Source: Saccharum officinarum
Lineage: Eukaryota > Streptophyta > Magnoliopsida > Poales > Poaceae
Direction of reading: 5' to 3'
NCBI GenBank assembly: GCA_020631735.1
Contig: CM036160.1
Location: 666,407-730,406, forward strand
DNA length: 64,000 nt
The position numbers were made by a program, and so were the translations under genes. Position 1 is the stretch's first letter. Each line of letters begins with the position of its first letter. Shown here piece by piece: positions 22,632 through 33,955 of the stretch. The notes under the pieces are model-generated. The model was not told where the DNA came from. It saw only the letters and a program-made list of their open reading frames with translations, and made no database searches.

Positions 22632-25600
22632 TCAGCACACGAGGGCTGAGATGGCGCCGCCGCCGCCGTCTTTACCACCGGAGCCGTGGTAGCACATGGC
22701 GTCCTTGGGAGAACCAGACCGACTCCTCGCTGTGCTGCAGCAGGGCGACCTCGCGCTGATGACGATGCACACCTCGTCTTCGCCGTGCGCTGCCGCGCAG
22801 CACCCGGCCGCAGCGGGCGACGCGGCGGTGGGGGAACCACCGTGGCCACAGCATCCCCCGGCGGCGGCGTGGCCGTCCGCCTTCTCGTGACCGGCCGCGT
22901 CCTTCCGGTGCTCCACGGCCCGCCCTGGTCCCGGTATGGCGATCACCACGGCGTCCTCGGGCAGCGTGCTCTGCTTGTGGCGGCAACCGTGGCCGTCTTT
23001 GCCGTGCTTGTGATCGCCTCCTGCGGTCTGCGGCCTCGTCGCCACCGGCTTCATCGTCCCGCAGCACGCCTTGGGAGACTTTGTCGGCGTCGAGCAGCAC
23101 GCCTTGGGAGACTTGGTCGGCGTCGAGCAGCACGCCTTGGGCGACTTGCACGCCGCCGTCGAGCAGCACGGCTTGGGCGCCTTGGGCGACGGCGTCCCGC
23201 AGCACGCCTTGGGCGACTTGTGCGCCGCCGTCCCGCAGCACGCCTTGGGCACCTTGTGCGCCGTCCCGCAGCACGCCTTGGACGCCCCGCCGCTGCACCT
23301 CCGGCGCGCGCGGCCCGCGTCCCTCAGCAGCAGCATGCTGTGGAGCACGACGAGCAGGCACGTACCGACGTCGGCGAGCACGGCCACCCACAGCACGGGC
23401 CGCCACGCGACGGCCAGAGCCAGGACGGCGACCTTGGTGCCGATGGAGGAGGCCACGTTCACGGCGATGATCCGCCGGGTGCGGCGCCCGAGCCGGACGG
23501 CCTTGGGGACCCTCAGAATGTCGCCGGACATGAGCGTGGCGTGGCTCGTCTCGATGGCCGCGGCCGACCCGGACAGGCCCATGGAGATGCCCACGTCCGC
23601 CGCGGCCAGCGCCGGGGCGTCGTTCATGCCGTCGCCGACCATCAGCGTCGCCCCGTGCCTCGTCTGGAGCTCTCGGATCAGCCGGACCTTGTCCTCCGGG
23701 AGGAGCCCCGCGTGGAGCTCCTCCAGGACGCCCCCGAGCTGCTCCTGCGCGTGCTTGGCCGCCGCCGCGCTGTCCCCGGTGAGCATCACCGACTTGATCC
23801 CCATTGTTCTCAGCTGCAGGATCGCCTCGGCCGCCCCGGTTCTGCAGGTGTCGGAGAGCGAGAACTTGCCCACGAGGTGGCCGTCGCAGATCACGAGACC
23901 GATGGACACACCTTTCAGACCATCTGTTTCTTGGTGGTTGTGGTGGGCAGCTTATATGTGATGAAGTTTCGTCGCCATGTCAGAACTCAGACATCGTTAG
24001 TTGTTGTTCAAGAATGTGTGAACAAAGCTGAAAAATGTGCCTGCTTTACCTGCATGTTGATGGCACGAGGACCTTGCCATGATCCTTTCGTTTCCAATGT
24101 AGATTTGTTTCCCATTGATCTCCCCATAGATGCCCTCTCCATGGTAGATGCAGGTTTCAGTGACGTCCTCCGGCTTCGGCTGTATAGATTTGGACTGAGC
24201 ATAGTCTACAAGTGCAGCAGCCATTGGATGGCTTGATTTGCTCTCAATGCTAGATACCCTGCAAGAAGAGTAAAATCCCCCAGAACCAGGAGCTTCATCA
24301 GTAGCAGTTTAATCTACTGAAACAGTAAACTAACAGCAGTTTAATCTACTGGGAGATCTAACAGAATGCTAGTATATACCAGTAGAGTAGCTGGCTCATT
24401 TCGACCTTGTCCCCAACCACATGGAAATCCTTGATGCTGAACTCTCCTCTGGTGATGGTCCCGGTCTTGTCGAACGCGGCGACCCTGATCTCGCCGAGCG
24501 ACTCAAGCACGTTGCCGCCCTTGATGAGGAGCCCCATCCTCGCCGCGCGCAGGAGCGCGCAGAAGGTGGCGACGGGCGTGGACAGCACCAGCGCGCACGG
24601 GCACGCGCTCACCAGCAGCACCAGGGACAGCTGGAACCAGTGCTCCAGGTCGCGGGCTCCCAGCAGCGCCGGCACGACGACCACCGCCGCCGCGAGGACC
24701 ACCACGGCTGCACACGCAAAAAGAACAGCAACACTGCTCCTGCTGAACTGCTATGCCAATTCTACGCTAGTACGCCTTTTTGAGACGGCGGTCGTTTCTG
24801 GAGGTGGTGACCGTGCGGGCGTACCAGGGGTGTAGTGCTTGGCGCACGAGTCGATGAGCCGCTGCGTCCTCGACCGGCTGTTCTGTGCCTCCTCCACCAG
24901 CCTCTCCATCTTCGCCACCGTCGAGTTCTCCGCGAGCGCCGTCGTCCTCACGGAGATGTAACCTGCGACATCACCTCATGGACATTGTTGTTGAAGCTCG
25001 AAAAAAAAGAACAGATCGAAGAGGTGGATGTTTTCGTTACCGTCTAGGTTGATGGTGCCGGCCCAGACCTCGGACTGCGGCTGCTTGGGCACGGGGAAGG
25101 ACTCGCCGGTGAGGCTGCTCTCGTCGACCTCGCTATGCCCGTCGACGACCACGCCGTCGACGGGACGACGTCCCCGGCCCTGACCGCGACGACTGTGCCG
25201 ACCGCGACGTCGCCCATGCCGACGACCTCCCCCGTCTCGGCGAGCACGACGGTCTTGGGCACCGTGGACATGAGGGACATCATCCCAGCGCTGGCCTTGG
25301 TGCACGCCAGCGTCTCCAGCCACTCGGCGACGGTGAAGAGGAACACGATGGCGCCCGCCTCCGTGTAGCTCCCGAGCGCCACGGCGCCCGCCACCGCGAT
25401 GAGCATCAGGATGTTGATGTCCAGGGTCAGCTTGCCCGCCGCGGCGAACGCCCGCAGCAGCATGGGCTGGGACCCCACGCAGGCGGCAGACACCGCCAGC
25501 CACCGCAGCGGAGGGAGCAGCGGCGCGAACAGCGACGCCGCGAGCAGGACGCCGCAGGCGATGATGAACGGGCTGGGCCATCGCCCCGCGGCGCCGGCGC

Positions 25601-26041
25601 TGCTGCCGTAGGCTCGAACGGAGGCCTCGAGACCCGCCTTGTTCAGAACCTTCACTGATCCGGAAAATGTGCAAAGGGAGATTCACGAATTCGCGAGCGA
25701 ACGGGGAGAGACGACAATGTAGGCAGGCAATCGAAGGTGACGAGGGATTTTTTTTGGTTACCAATGTGGAACTGGGAGACGGCGCCGGTGTCGTGGTCGA
25801 CGATGACGGTCCGGGAGGGGACGACGACGGTGACCGCCCTCACGCCGTGGATGGGCGACAGGAGACGCTCGACGAGCGCCACCTCGGCGGTGCAGCAGAT
25901 GCCCAGGACATCCAGGTACGTCTTCTCCCACTTGCCGGCCGCCTTCCCGCCGCAGCCGTGGCCCTCGTGGTGGTGACCGCCGTCGTGGTGGTGGTGGTGA
26001 CCGCCGCCCTTGGCCGCTGCCTCCACGGCCGGTCCCGGCAT
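22632..26041 (-). CDS. HMA3: HMA3-like heavy-metal (Zn/Cd) P1B-ATPase, six exons, with a 1-bp frameshift in exon 2
   Basis: Exons, minus strand: 26041-25762, 25654-25041, 24962-24825, 24707-24380, 24258-24050, 23923-22632, all GT-AG. Phases agree only if one base is restored in exon 2, giving 953 residues. The order is His-rich N-terminus, HMA domain with CCTAE (49-53), membrane helices, actuator SLTGES (about 277), CPC (380-382) in the transport helix, DKTGT (424-428), SSHP (464-465), GDGMNDAP and a roughly 230-residue Cys-rich tail. CCxxE instead of CxxC marks plant P1B-2 pumps, which move Zn/Cd. The HMA3 group sits in the vacuolar membrane and limits Cd transfer to shoots. At 25161/25162 a base is missing in GDVVP-VDG; as written translation ends at TAG 25046-25044, about 296 residues, before TGES. 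The ATG follows CCGAG; no upstream in-frame ATG is seen. Confidence 0.9.
23058..23292 (-). repeat. Tandem Cys-Cys repeats in the HMA3 C-terminal tail
   Basis: Seven units of 11-12 codons of the form KSPKACCGT or variants ([18 protein letters not shown]) follow the last membrane segment. At DNA level the unit is about 33-36 bp, and the copies nearest the C-terminal side (23060-23130) are almost identical. Such Cys-Cys and His-rich tails are thought to bind Zn/Cd in plant P1B-2 pumps. Confidence 0.85.
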
Positions 26042-27136
26042 CTCGGAGGGCCCAGGGGCAAGGACCAAGGCGGGCGAGCGGAAACGCTAAACGACGTGCG
26101 CCCGCGGGGCCAGCCAAAAATTTAGCCACCGGCGGCTCCTTTATCCTTGGTGTGGCCGGGTCCCGAGTTTTCAGGTTCCTCCCCATGAATTCCTATTTTG
26201 GGAGCTGCGCTTCTCTGGAGACCCGACTGATTTCCTTCTCTTTCGATGCTGCTTTTCTTGCTCATCATCATCAACCAAATTCTATGAAACCTGATTTGTT
26301 TTAGCAACAGCAATTCAAAGAAATCCCGCTCCAAAGGTTGACATTATTACTCACATAATAATCAGATCAACGGCTCCGCCGCTGCAACGCTGGAGTCCGC
26401 CGAGTCGAGCGGTTGGAGTCAGAGCATCTCCAGCAAACAGACTATCTATTTTTCTGCTTCGGTAGCCACCTATTCTCAGAATAGCTATTTTTTTCTCTTA
26501 TCTCCAGCAGTACTACCTAAAACAGACTACCTATTTTATTTTTTCATAAATACATATTACCCCTCTGTGATCTTCATTTCTCCTCTATAATTTAACCAAT
26601 AGTACAGAATGTTTATTCAGAACTAGTAGAGAATGTTTAATCTCTTATTGAAATAAATATACTTGACATGAACAAAGTGAGCAGCTTTCAAGTTATATAG
26701 GTAGCAGAGTCAATTTGGACAAGACAAGCAACACCACAACAGCAACTGAGATCGATAGCAACCTGAATACCTAATGTTTAATCTGAACTTTAATAAAACA
26801 CAATCAGCAACCTAAACACCACAACAAAGCTAACTAGATCAAGGAGTATTCTGCACTAACCCAGCTCCACCAATGCAGGGCACGTGCTACCAATCAAAGG
26901 AGAATACAATCATCATATTGTCCAGAAAAAACACAATCAGTTCCTCACCCACTTCTACACAAGAGTGCTGGTACAGATCTGGGACGGTTTATTTCCATCC
27001 TCTGAAAAGCAAAATGCAACTCGAAGCACACGTACTGGACAGATTGGTGTACTGACTATGGCAACTGCAAGTTTCTACATGAGGCAGGGTTCATTCGTTC
27101 TCGATTAAATAAACTATGGCATGATTAAATAAAAGC
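26042..27136. other. HMA3 upstream region with a MITE-like end
   Basis: The first 300 bp upstream of the HMA3 ATG are the likely 5' UTR/promoter; no clear TATA box stands out. At about 26418 the AGAGCATCTCCAGCA motif begins, a common terminus of small DNA transposons in grasses, followed by AT-rich DNA. Its partner end is not evident. Confidence 0.4.
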
Positions 27137-27794
27137 TCAAATAGATGCATCGCCACCCAATCCATCATCTCGTGCAGTATGACTACCACCACTAGAATCA
27201 CCCAAGCTTTGGGAGAACTCAGCCATCTTCCTTGCTGTGATTTGAGCCCTCATTGTCAAGACATAATTCTTTTGGTCTCCATCCAAAGTGTTGACATCAC
27301 AAAACATTATCTTTTGCTCTTGTTCCCACATCAATCGTTTCTCATCAACAGATATCCTACGCTCCTGCATTGTTTTGGCCTCTTGCCATCTTAACTCCTT
27401 CATCTTCCTTTCCTCCTTCTTCTCAACAAGTAATTCTTGAACAACATTCTTGTATGAACCATCATCTCCTCCCTTGTTCTTGAACTGTTCCTTTGCACGC
27501 TTCCTTCCCGTAGGTCTCTGTGCTTGTGACGGTTGAGCTGAATTAGGAGTTTGTGGACTCCCCATACCTTCGGCATATCAACATTGATTGGATTGGAAGA
27601 TGTGGCATTGCTTGTCTTATGCCTCTTGGCATTGCTAGCCTTCTTCTTGTCCCTTGGATTCAATGCCTGAAATTTTTCGCAGTTTCTCACTTGAGCCAGC
27701 AATGAAGAAAAGGAAATCCTTTCTTCTTTCCACTGAGTAAAGGAGTTGTGCTCACAACCACTACATCCATTAATGAAAGTCAATGAGTAAACAA
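27137..27794 (-). pseudogene. PIF/Harbinger-associated ORF1-like protein (NAM-associated C-terminal domain), broken
   Basis: The minus-strand frame 27565-27137 reads PTGRKRAKEQFKNKG, a charged helix (LVEKKEERKMKELRWQEAK...MWEQEQKIMFCD) and YVLTMRAQITARKMA. It is preceded in another frame (27790-27570) by an R..KFQALNPRDKKKASNAKRHKTSNA-type linker. This order is typical of the SANT/Myb-like ORF1 proteins carried by PIF/Harbinger elements and often annotated as GST-T3-like or NAM-associated. The frame changes near 27570 and the N-terminal half is lost in the gap. No DDE transposase is seen nearby. Confidence 0.6.
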
Positions 27795-27894
27795 NNNNNN
27801 NNNNNNNNNNNNNNNNNNNNNNNNNNNNNNNNNNNNNNNNNNNNNNNNNNNNNNNNNNNNNNNNNNNNNNNNNNNNNNNNNNNNNNNNNNNNNN
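27795..27894. other. Assembly gap (100 N)
   Basis: Exactly 100 N. It interrupts the Harbinger-type ORF relic. Confidence 0.99.
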
Positions 27895-28868
27895 AGTGTA
27901 AAGCATTGAGACAGCAATACAAGTACATCCACATTGCAATTAAAGAAAAGAAGAGCTTGATGTAGATCGTGTAGTGGAAATGCCTCAGTGCACAATTACA
28001 TTTTGTTATAACTAGTTATCATAAGCATTCCATGAAAGGTAAAGATCAATTGATGTGGCTACCACTCCACAGAAATTATTAAGGAAAACGCCAAGTTTAT
28101 GTCTAAGAACATGGATCATTGAATTAGTTTTGACAACCTTATGTCATGACTTTCAGTTCTTTTTTTTCTTTTTCTTTTTACTTTTATGAATGATCGGCTT
28201 GTGTGAGGAAATGAGTACTGACAATAACCAAAGCTCCTGCACAAAAACATTGGAATGAAGAAAGCCCAAATTTAATATTTCTTTCAGATTCCTTATAAAA
28301 TTAAGTGCCATTGCCTAGGTCAGAGCATCCAGCATGTTCCCGTGCATGTAACAGCTCTGAGAGAGATAAAAATCAGCTCAGATTTCTTATCAGGGAGTAG
28401 ATGTTTTTTGTCCGCTAGGGAGCTAGATACTCATTATTCATCATGACTCATCAACTAAGGAAATAATAAGCAATCATTTGACATCAAGATCACTGAACAA
28501 CAAAATGTAACAACAATACTTTTCTCCCACTGCTGGCCAATTCATAGCAATTGATACCAACGTAAGCAGCAACGACAGCCTAATCAACCTTAAGCATGAT
28601 TCAACAACTACAGTGGCACAAATCAAACAGCCTCAAACCATCAATGCAATACTATTTATCTACAAGACTACAAGAAACAAACCAACGGCTAAGAACCACT
28701 AGAGATGGACCTCAACACCGTATGAATTAGAATCAGCCACGTTTGAAGAAACACACAAAGAAGACAAAATGCGCCACAGGACAGGCCCAAGAATTCTCCG
28801 CTAATGGCGCGGCAGCAAGAACCCCCCAATCCCCAATCGACCGGCGATCCCTGTGTGTATATATTCTT
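27895..28868. other. No gene recognised
   Basis: AT-rich sequence with short frames only. It could contain later exons or the 3' UTR of the putative small gene at 28869-29138, but no splice pattern is convincing. Confidence 0.4.
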
Positions 28869-29138
28869 TCAAGAAACACCGGGACCAGCGATTCGCGTAA
28901 AAATCATCCATGTTTCGCATCTTGGCCACTCGAGGCAACAAGAAGGGGACAAGAAATCTTGGATCTTGACCTGGACAGCGACCGGGGTCGGGGCCGCCAC
29001 CGCGGTCTGGAGCGGGCGGCGCTGCCGCTGCCGCTGCCCACGCCGCCGCCACCATCGCCGGAAGGCGAAGACGACGAGGACGAAGATGGCGAGCGCGGCT
29101 ATGGCAGCGGCGACGAACACCAGAGGAGGGGCGGCCAT
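28869..29138 (-). CDS. Putative small membrane protein or first exon (89 codons)
   Basis: The frame begins with a well-placed ATG (CTCCATGGCC) after a C/T-rich leader. It encodes MAAPPLVF, a single hydrophobic helix of about 20 residues rich in Ala, Val, Leu and Ile, then a strongly basic stop-transfer segment RRWWRRRGQRQRQRR. The remaining residues are unremarkable; a donor-like CCAG|GTCAAG at codons 56-57 suggests this may be only exon 1. This is a type I or tail-less signal-anchor layout. No family recognised. GC content is higher than in the flanks. A chance ORF cannot be excluded. Confidence 0.35.
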   Translation of the reverse strand: MAAPPLVFVAAAIAALAIFVLVVFAFRRWWRRRGQRQRQRRPLQTAVAAPTPVAVQVKIQDFLSPSCCLEWPRCETWMIFTRIAGPGVS

Positions 29139-29224
29139 GGAGGGGGAGAAGGAGGGGGTAGGGGGCTAAGATGGTTGCATCGCCATCGCCATTTCTTCGC
29201 TGTACGCGTGCGCGTGTGTTAGCT

Positions 29225-30474
29225 AATCTGTTGTCCGTGGGTTTCTTGGGAGCCTATTTTTGGGAGCCAAAGCACATTTTTGGGGTTTTTTTCGGTTGCT
29301 GCACACATGAATCTTGAGCGCACACACTTTTCTTGCGAGTTTTCTTACATTTCGGTTTCTAGTTTTTTTTATTGATTGTTCTTATTTTCGGAACGGTTTG
29401 ATTTTTTTGTATCATTTAATATTTTACAGCAAGTAGCATATAATTGCTTGTTATTTTCGGTCTAAGTTTTTTAAGAAATGTGGTTTTTTCTATAATATTG
29501 AGAAATGTGGTTTTTTCTTTGCTTACATACTCTTAAAAATTGTTTTGTTATAGATATATTGTCTTTAGAGGACTGCATCATCTTTAGAATCCTCCATTTA
29601 GCATATAAATTACCTATTTATTTATTTGTCTATTTGTTTATCTAGCATTCTCAGTCAAGATATTTTAAAAAATTCTTTAACAACTAATAGAAGAGGCAAG
29701 ACATAATTTTTTAATAATGAGATGGATAATTTGATGAATTAAGGCATCAGAGACCATGTTTAGATATGCATAAACCATGGATAAAGACGCTTGATATATA
29801 GACATGGAGCCATATTTTAGTTGTACAATCTTCTTCAAGTGACTGTATTTTTTTAATTTTCATGCTCAGGATTTGCCACTAAATATTGCATGACTTAAAA
29901 TGGACTCACCCCATTTCCTTGACCATGCCTGGTGGAGGTATAAGAGAAGGGGAAATATTAACACCTTCTAAATGGGTCAAATCCTTTTAAAAGAAAAAAA
30001 AAGTTGGTCAACTCATCATCTGAGACTAAGAGCTCATGGAGCAATGAATAAAGGGGTCGTTAGTAGGTTGTATGCTGAAGTGGAGAAGGGAGAGGAGAGA
30101 GACAAGAGACATGGACCGTAAGCTGGATAATGAACATCAACCAAAAATACTTATAAATGAAGCAACTACTATATGAGTGGGTTGATAAGTGAGTTATAAT
30201 GATCAGCTAAAAGTTGTATCATTAGCCTTTCTCTTAGATAACTTTCACACTTATGAGTGCCAAATAATGCTAGATTAGAATGGTTCCATAACTTAGCTGA
30301 ACTAAAATACATACTTAATGTTTTCTTAAAAACTCATATCGGTGGCGAAGGCCGGTCCAGAAACAAAATCAATGTTGTTCCAGTTCTGATACGATGAGTA
30401 CTCATTAGATCTCTCTTGCTACTTTATTTTATATGTAAGAAAAAGCACACAATAAATCAGAGTGAAAAGCTAAC
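29225..30474. other. No gene seen
   Basis: AT-rich with many stops in every frame. Probably old transposon debris. Confidence 0.55.
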
Positions 30475-30477
30475 TTG

Positions 30478-30717
30478 GGCCTTGTTTAGATGGTAAAAAA
30501 ATTATCTAAAAAGTTCGGTAGCACTTTCGTTTAAATTTGGTAATTATTGTCCCACCATGGTCTAAGTAGGCTCAAAAGATTCGTCTCTCAAATTACAGAC
30601 AAACTGTGAAATTAATTATTTTTTTATCTATATTTAATGCTCTATTCATACATACAAAGATTTAATGTGACGAGAAATCTTGAAAAGTTTTTAACTTTTC
30701 ACCTCCAACTAAAGGCC
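30478..30717. mobile_element. MITE, family F copy 2 (240 bp)
   Basis: Left end GGCCTTGTTTAGATGG; right end on the minus strand GGCCTTTAGTTGG (two bases shorter). It has the family block GGCTCAAAAGATTCGTC and the following ACAGACAAACT. The flanking direct repeat is TTG (30475-30477 and 30718-30720). Confidence 0.8.
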
Positions 30718-30720
30718 TTG

Positions 30721-31354
30721 GCGGAAAAATCGATAGGAATAGGACGGTGATACGGAGCAGCACTTTCTGGTTGCATGCTAGTAGTACAGCCTGCAGGGCA
30801 GGTTTACAGGCGGCGAGCAGGCATTGGAAGCCCGTGGCCAGCACAAGTCAGCCAAATGACCTCACTCATAAAACTACCCGCAGTTGGTACTCTAAAGGAT
30901 ATTATAAAGCTTCAGAGTATGAATATAGAGTAAAAACTGCTGTACTGGATACTCTAAAATGATACTCTATCTTTTCTCTCACTCTATATTTAGAGTAGTA
31001 CAATGCTTACTCTATAGTGGACAGTGGCGGGCCCCACTAGCTAAACAAAGGAAAAAATGCTATAACTCACAAACCAAAAATCCAAATTAAATTTCGATTG
31101 CACCATTAAATTCGTCTCAATAAATCCTTCAAAACTAGATCACACATGGATATATTTAGATAAAATACAAGTGGATCCCACAGTGGATAGAGTGGATAGA
31201 GGATGATATAGAGGATGGATGGGTGCGAAAGAATTGAGTATAGAGGAGAGAATCTTACGGATTAGGACGTATAACCACCCTGATCTGACAGTCGCCGCCG
31301 ATTGGCCGGCCGGCCGGCCGGATCACGGCGTGGCTGTCCTGCGACTGCATGCCA
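30721..31354. other. Intergenic, no gene seen
   Basis: 30880-31020 has several GATACTCTA/TAGAGT inverted motifs that may belong to another small DNA transposon. A GGCC microsatellite lies at about 31304-31321. Confidence 0.45.
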
Positions 31355-31617
31355 GCCCTCGTTTAGTTCCTCCATTCTCCCCAAATTTCACTATGTAAAA
31401 AGAAGATTCCCTGTCACATCAAAATATCGGCAAATGTATGGAGTACTAAATGTTGATGAAATCAAAAACTAATTTTACAGTTTTGTTGTACTTTGCGAGA
31501 TGAACATTTTAAGCCTAGTTAGTCAAAATTTGGATAATTTTTACCAAATACAAACAAAATGCTACAGGAATTCTGATACAGTGTTTTTCTCCCCAATTCA
31601 CCGAACTAAACGAGGCC
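31355..31617. mobile_element. MITE, family F copy 3 (263 bp), opposite orientation
   Basis: Left end GCCCTCGTTTAGTTC, right end on the minus strand GGCCTCGTTTAGTTC. The minus strand carries GACTAACTAGGCTTAAAA, the counterpart of the block in copies 1 and 2. The flanking direct repeat is CCA (31352-31354 and 31618-31620). Confidence 0.8.
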
Positions 31618-32329
31618 CCAGTACAATGATTAGCTTCATCCTTCGCTTTGGATTTGATTTGATTTAATCTGACCCAATCTAGTACCGTAGGCAAAACTGT
31701 GAGCTAGTAGTTCAACTCTGCTTGCAAAGGCACGCCTGAAATGAACCATCGAATCTTTGGGGGACGATGCGGATGAACGTGGGGCGACACAGATAAGGCC
31801 GACAGATCAACTAGCAAGAAGCAAAGCAGAGCAAGCGGCCAGATGAGAAAACAATGCTTAGATTCTACTCCTGCTGGAGCCGTCGATTAATTCGAATTCA
31901 GCTCGGCTTTTATTTCTAGATCCTTGTTCGTTTCGCTAAAAAGTCATGACTGAAAATACTGTTCACTGATTTATTTGAGAGAAAAATATTATTCGTTCGC
32001 TAAAATAGTAGAGCTCATAAAACAAGAAAACAAGGCTGATGGTATGCACATATATTGCTGCAATGAGTCCCTTTCCACATTCATACCGAAGCGTGACACG
32101 GGTTAAGTGAGAGGTGGCAAAGGCAAAGATGGACCCAGCAGCAAAAACACAGGCCACAGGCCTACGAAAGAAGTTAGGCTGATATGCTATATACATGTGC
32201 ATACCTATTTTTTTAATCAAAATTGTGATAGAAAATAATGATCAGGAGGGTCTAATTAGACCTGTTTGTTAGAAGCACATTTCCAGCCCAACCCTCTCAC
32301 GTCTCATTTGGTCTCATAGGACAAGTACT
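31618..32329. other. Intergenic, no gene seen
   Basis: No recognisable coding or repeat structure apart from AT-rich DNA. Confidence 0.5.
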
Positions 32330-32425
32330 CGATCGGCCCATAGGCCCATTGCTAATAAGACTTTGGGACCAAAGTACTTAAAGGCCAGCTTTGTAAAAGG
32401 TTGTTAAGCTCGAGGTAAACCATCA

Positions 32426-32712
32426 CTCCCTTCTAAAACTGTAGAGGTCATCTATAGCTAGTTCATGTGTAAGAGGACTGGAACCAAATTTCTAGAGTTA
32501 TCCTAAGTCAAGTTTTTGTAAGTTTGACCAAATTTATAGAAAAGAATACCAATATTTATGATAGAAAATTAGTATTATTAATTAAATGCACTATGAAATG
32601 TATATTTTTATTAGTGTCATAGATGTTAATATTCTTTCCTACGAAGTTGATCAAACTTACAAAAATTTGACTTAGGATAACTCTAGAATTGATTTATTTA
32701 GAATAAAGGGAG
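32426..32712. mobile_element. Stowaway-type MITE nested in the gypsy relic
   Basis: Begins CTCCCTTCTAAAACTG and ends AATAAAGGGAG followed by TA. Long internal inverted repeats carry CTAGAGTTATCCTAAGTCAA at about 32494-32514 and its complement at about 32670-32690. The element sits between the integrase core and the C-terminal fragment of the gypsy relic. Confidence 0.7.
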
Positions 32713-33695
32713 TAGCTAGCACAATTCAGTAGAAGAAAGCGGCATGAAGTAAGCAGATTTGTTATCCAATCCTCCACCGCATTTATGATAGAGTACCCTT
32801 TAGATTTGGGAAGAACTCAATAAAATCCATGGATATATCTAACCAAGAAGACTTAGGAATGTCTAGTGGTTGTAACAGCCCAAGTGACTTATAATATGTT
32901 CATAATTGGTTTATTGACAAATCAAACACTATTTGACAAAATACTCTACTGTAGCCTTGACAGCTTTCCAATTGAAAAATTGCGTCAGTCATTGGTGAGT
33001 AGCATGAATACCAAAATGACCTCCAATTGATAAGCTTATCAAAGTCAACCTATGCCAAAATAGACCAAGTAAACAGTTGCAATCGCGGAAGATCAATCAA
33101 AGGTTTGGCTAAAAGCCCATAATTCTTGATAAAATTTTATATTACACAAAAAACCCTCAATTCATTTGTACTTTGAGGAGTAGGCCAAGATAACATAGAA
33201 GTCATCTTACTTGGATCAGATACCACAGTGCCTTGATCATAAATAGTGTGGCCCATGTACTCAATTTGTGTTTGAGAAAAACAACATTTGCTAGCTTTGG
33301 CAAACAACTTATTTCCCGTCGAAACCTAAAGAGCTTCTTTCAAATGTTGTACATGAGCTATCAAATGTAGGGTTATATCATCCATGAATGCCATCACAAA
33401 TTTTCTAAGGAATTCATCAAAGATAGAATTCATAAGGCACTAAAGGTAGTAGGTGCATTGGTAAGTCCAAAGGGAGTGACTGTGTACCGAACATGACCAT
33501 TATGGGTTTTAAATGTTGTTTTGGGTTCATCTACAAGGTCCTTCCTTATTTGGCGGAACCCAGACTTCATGTGTAGCTTAGCAAATAAAGAACTTGGCCC
33601 TAGCTAAGCTCAAACAAGATCTCATCTATAAGGGGCATAGGGAACTTGTTCTTTATAGTGAGTTCATTTAACTTCCTATAGTCTGTACATAAAGA

Positions 33696-33955
33696 CACTA
33701 CAAGAAATCTTGGTTTCTGTGATAATAAGATTATGACGATGAAAGTCTGTTTCATGTCGCAGAATGCATTCTATGACACTGCAGTGACAATGTAACTGTC
33801 ATCACAAAAGGTATGTCACTAACCAGCTTCTATGACCACCAGAGGACACTGTCATAGATATAGTGACAACAATTCTTCTGTCACTAACTAGTGACAGCAA
33901 CATCTATCACTAAACTTGTCACAACATATAGTGACTTGTCACAACACATACCATC
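33696..33955. mobile_element. CACTA-type non-autonomous element or fragment nested in the gypsy RT
   Basis: The left end is CACTACAAGAAATCTTGG. The rest is built of CACTA-like subterminal repeats around CTATGACA, TGTCACTA and GTCATCACAAAAGG. It interrupts the RT frame exactly between the EDGM and CTDYRKL positions. No matching right terminus is visible, so the right end is probably deleted. Confidence 0.75.

Noticed and set aside
23058..23292. CRISPR-like array (regularly spaced repeats)
   Set aside because: Units are 33-36 bp, contiguous, in frame and encode a repeated peptide; the genome is a plant.
22686..24236. Long plus-strand open frame of 516 codons
   Set aside because: Antisense of the HMA3 last exon and intron; GC-rich coding DNA often leaves the opposite strand open. 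The minus strand has the ATPase motifs and correct splice phases.
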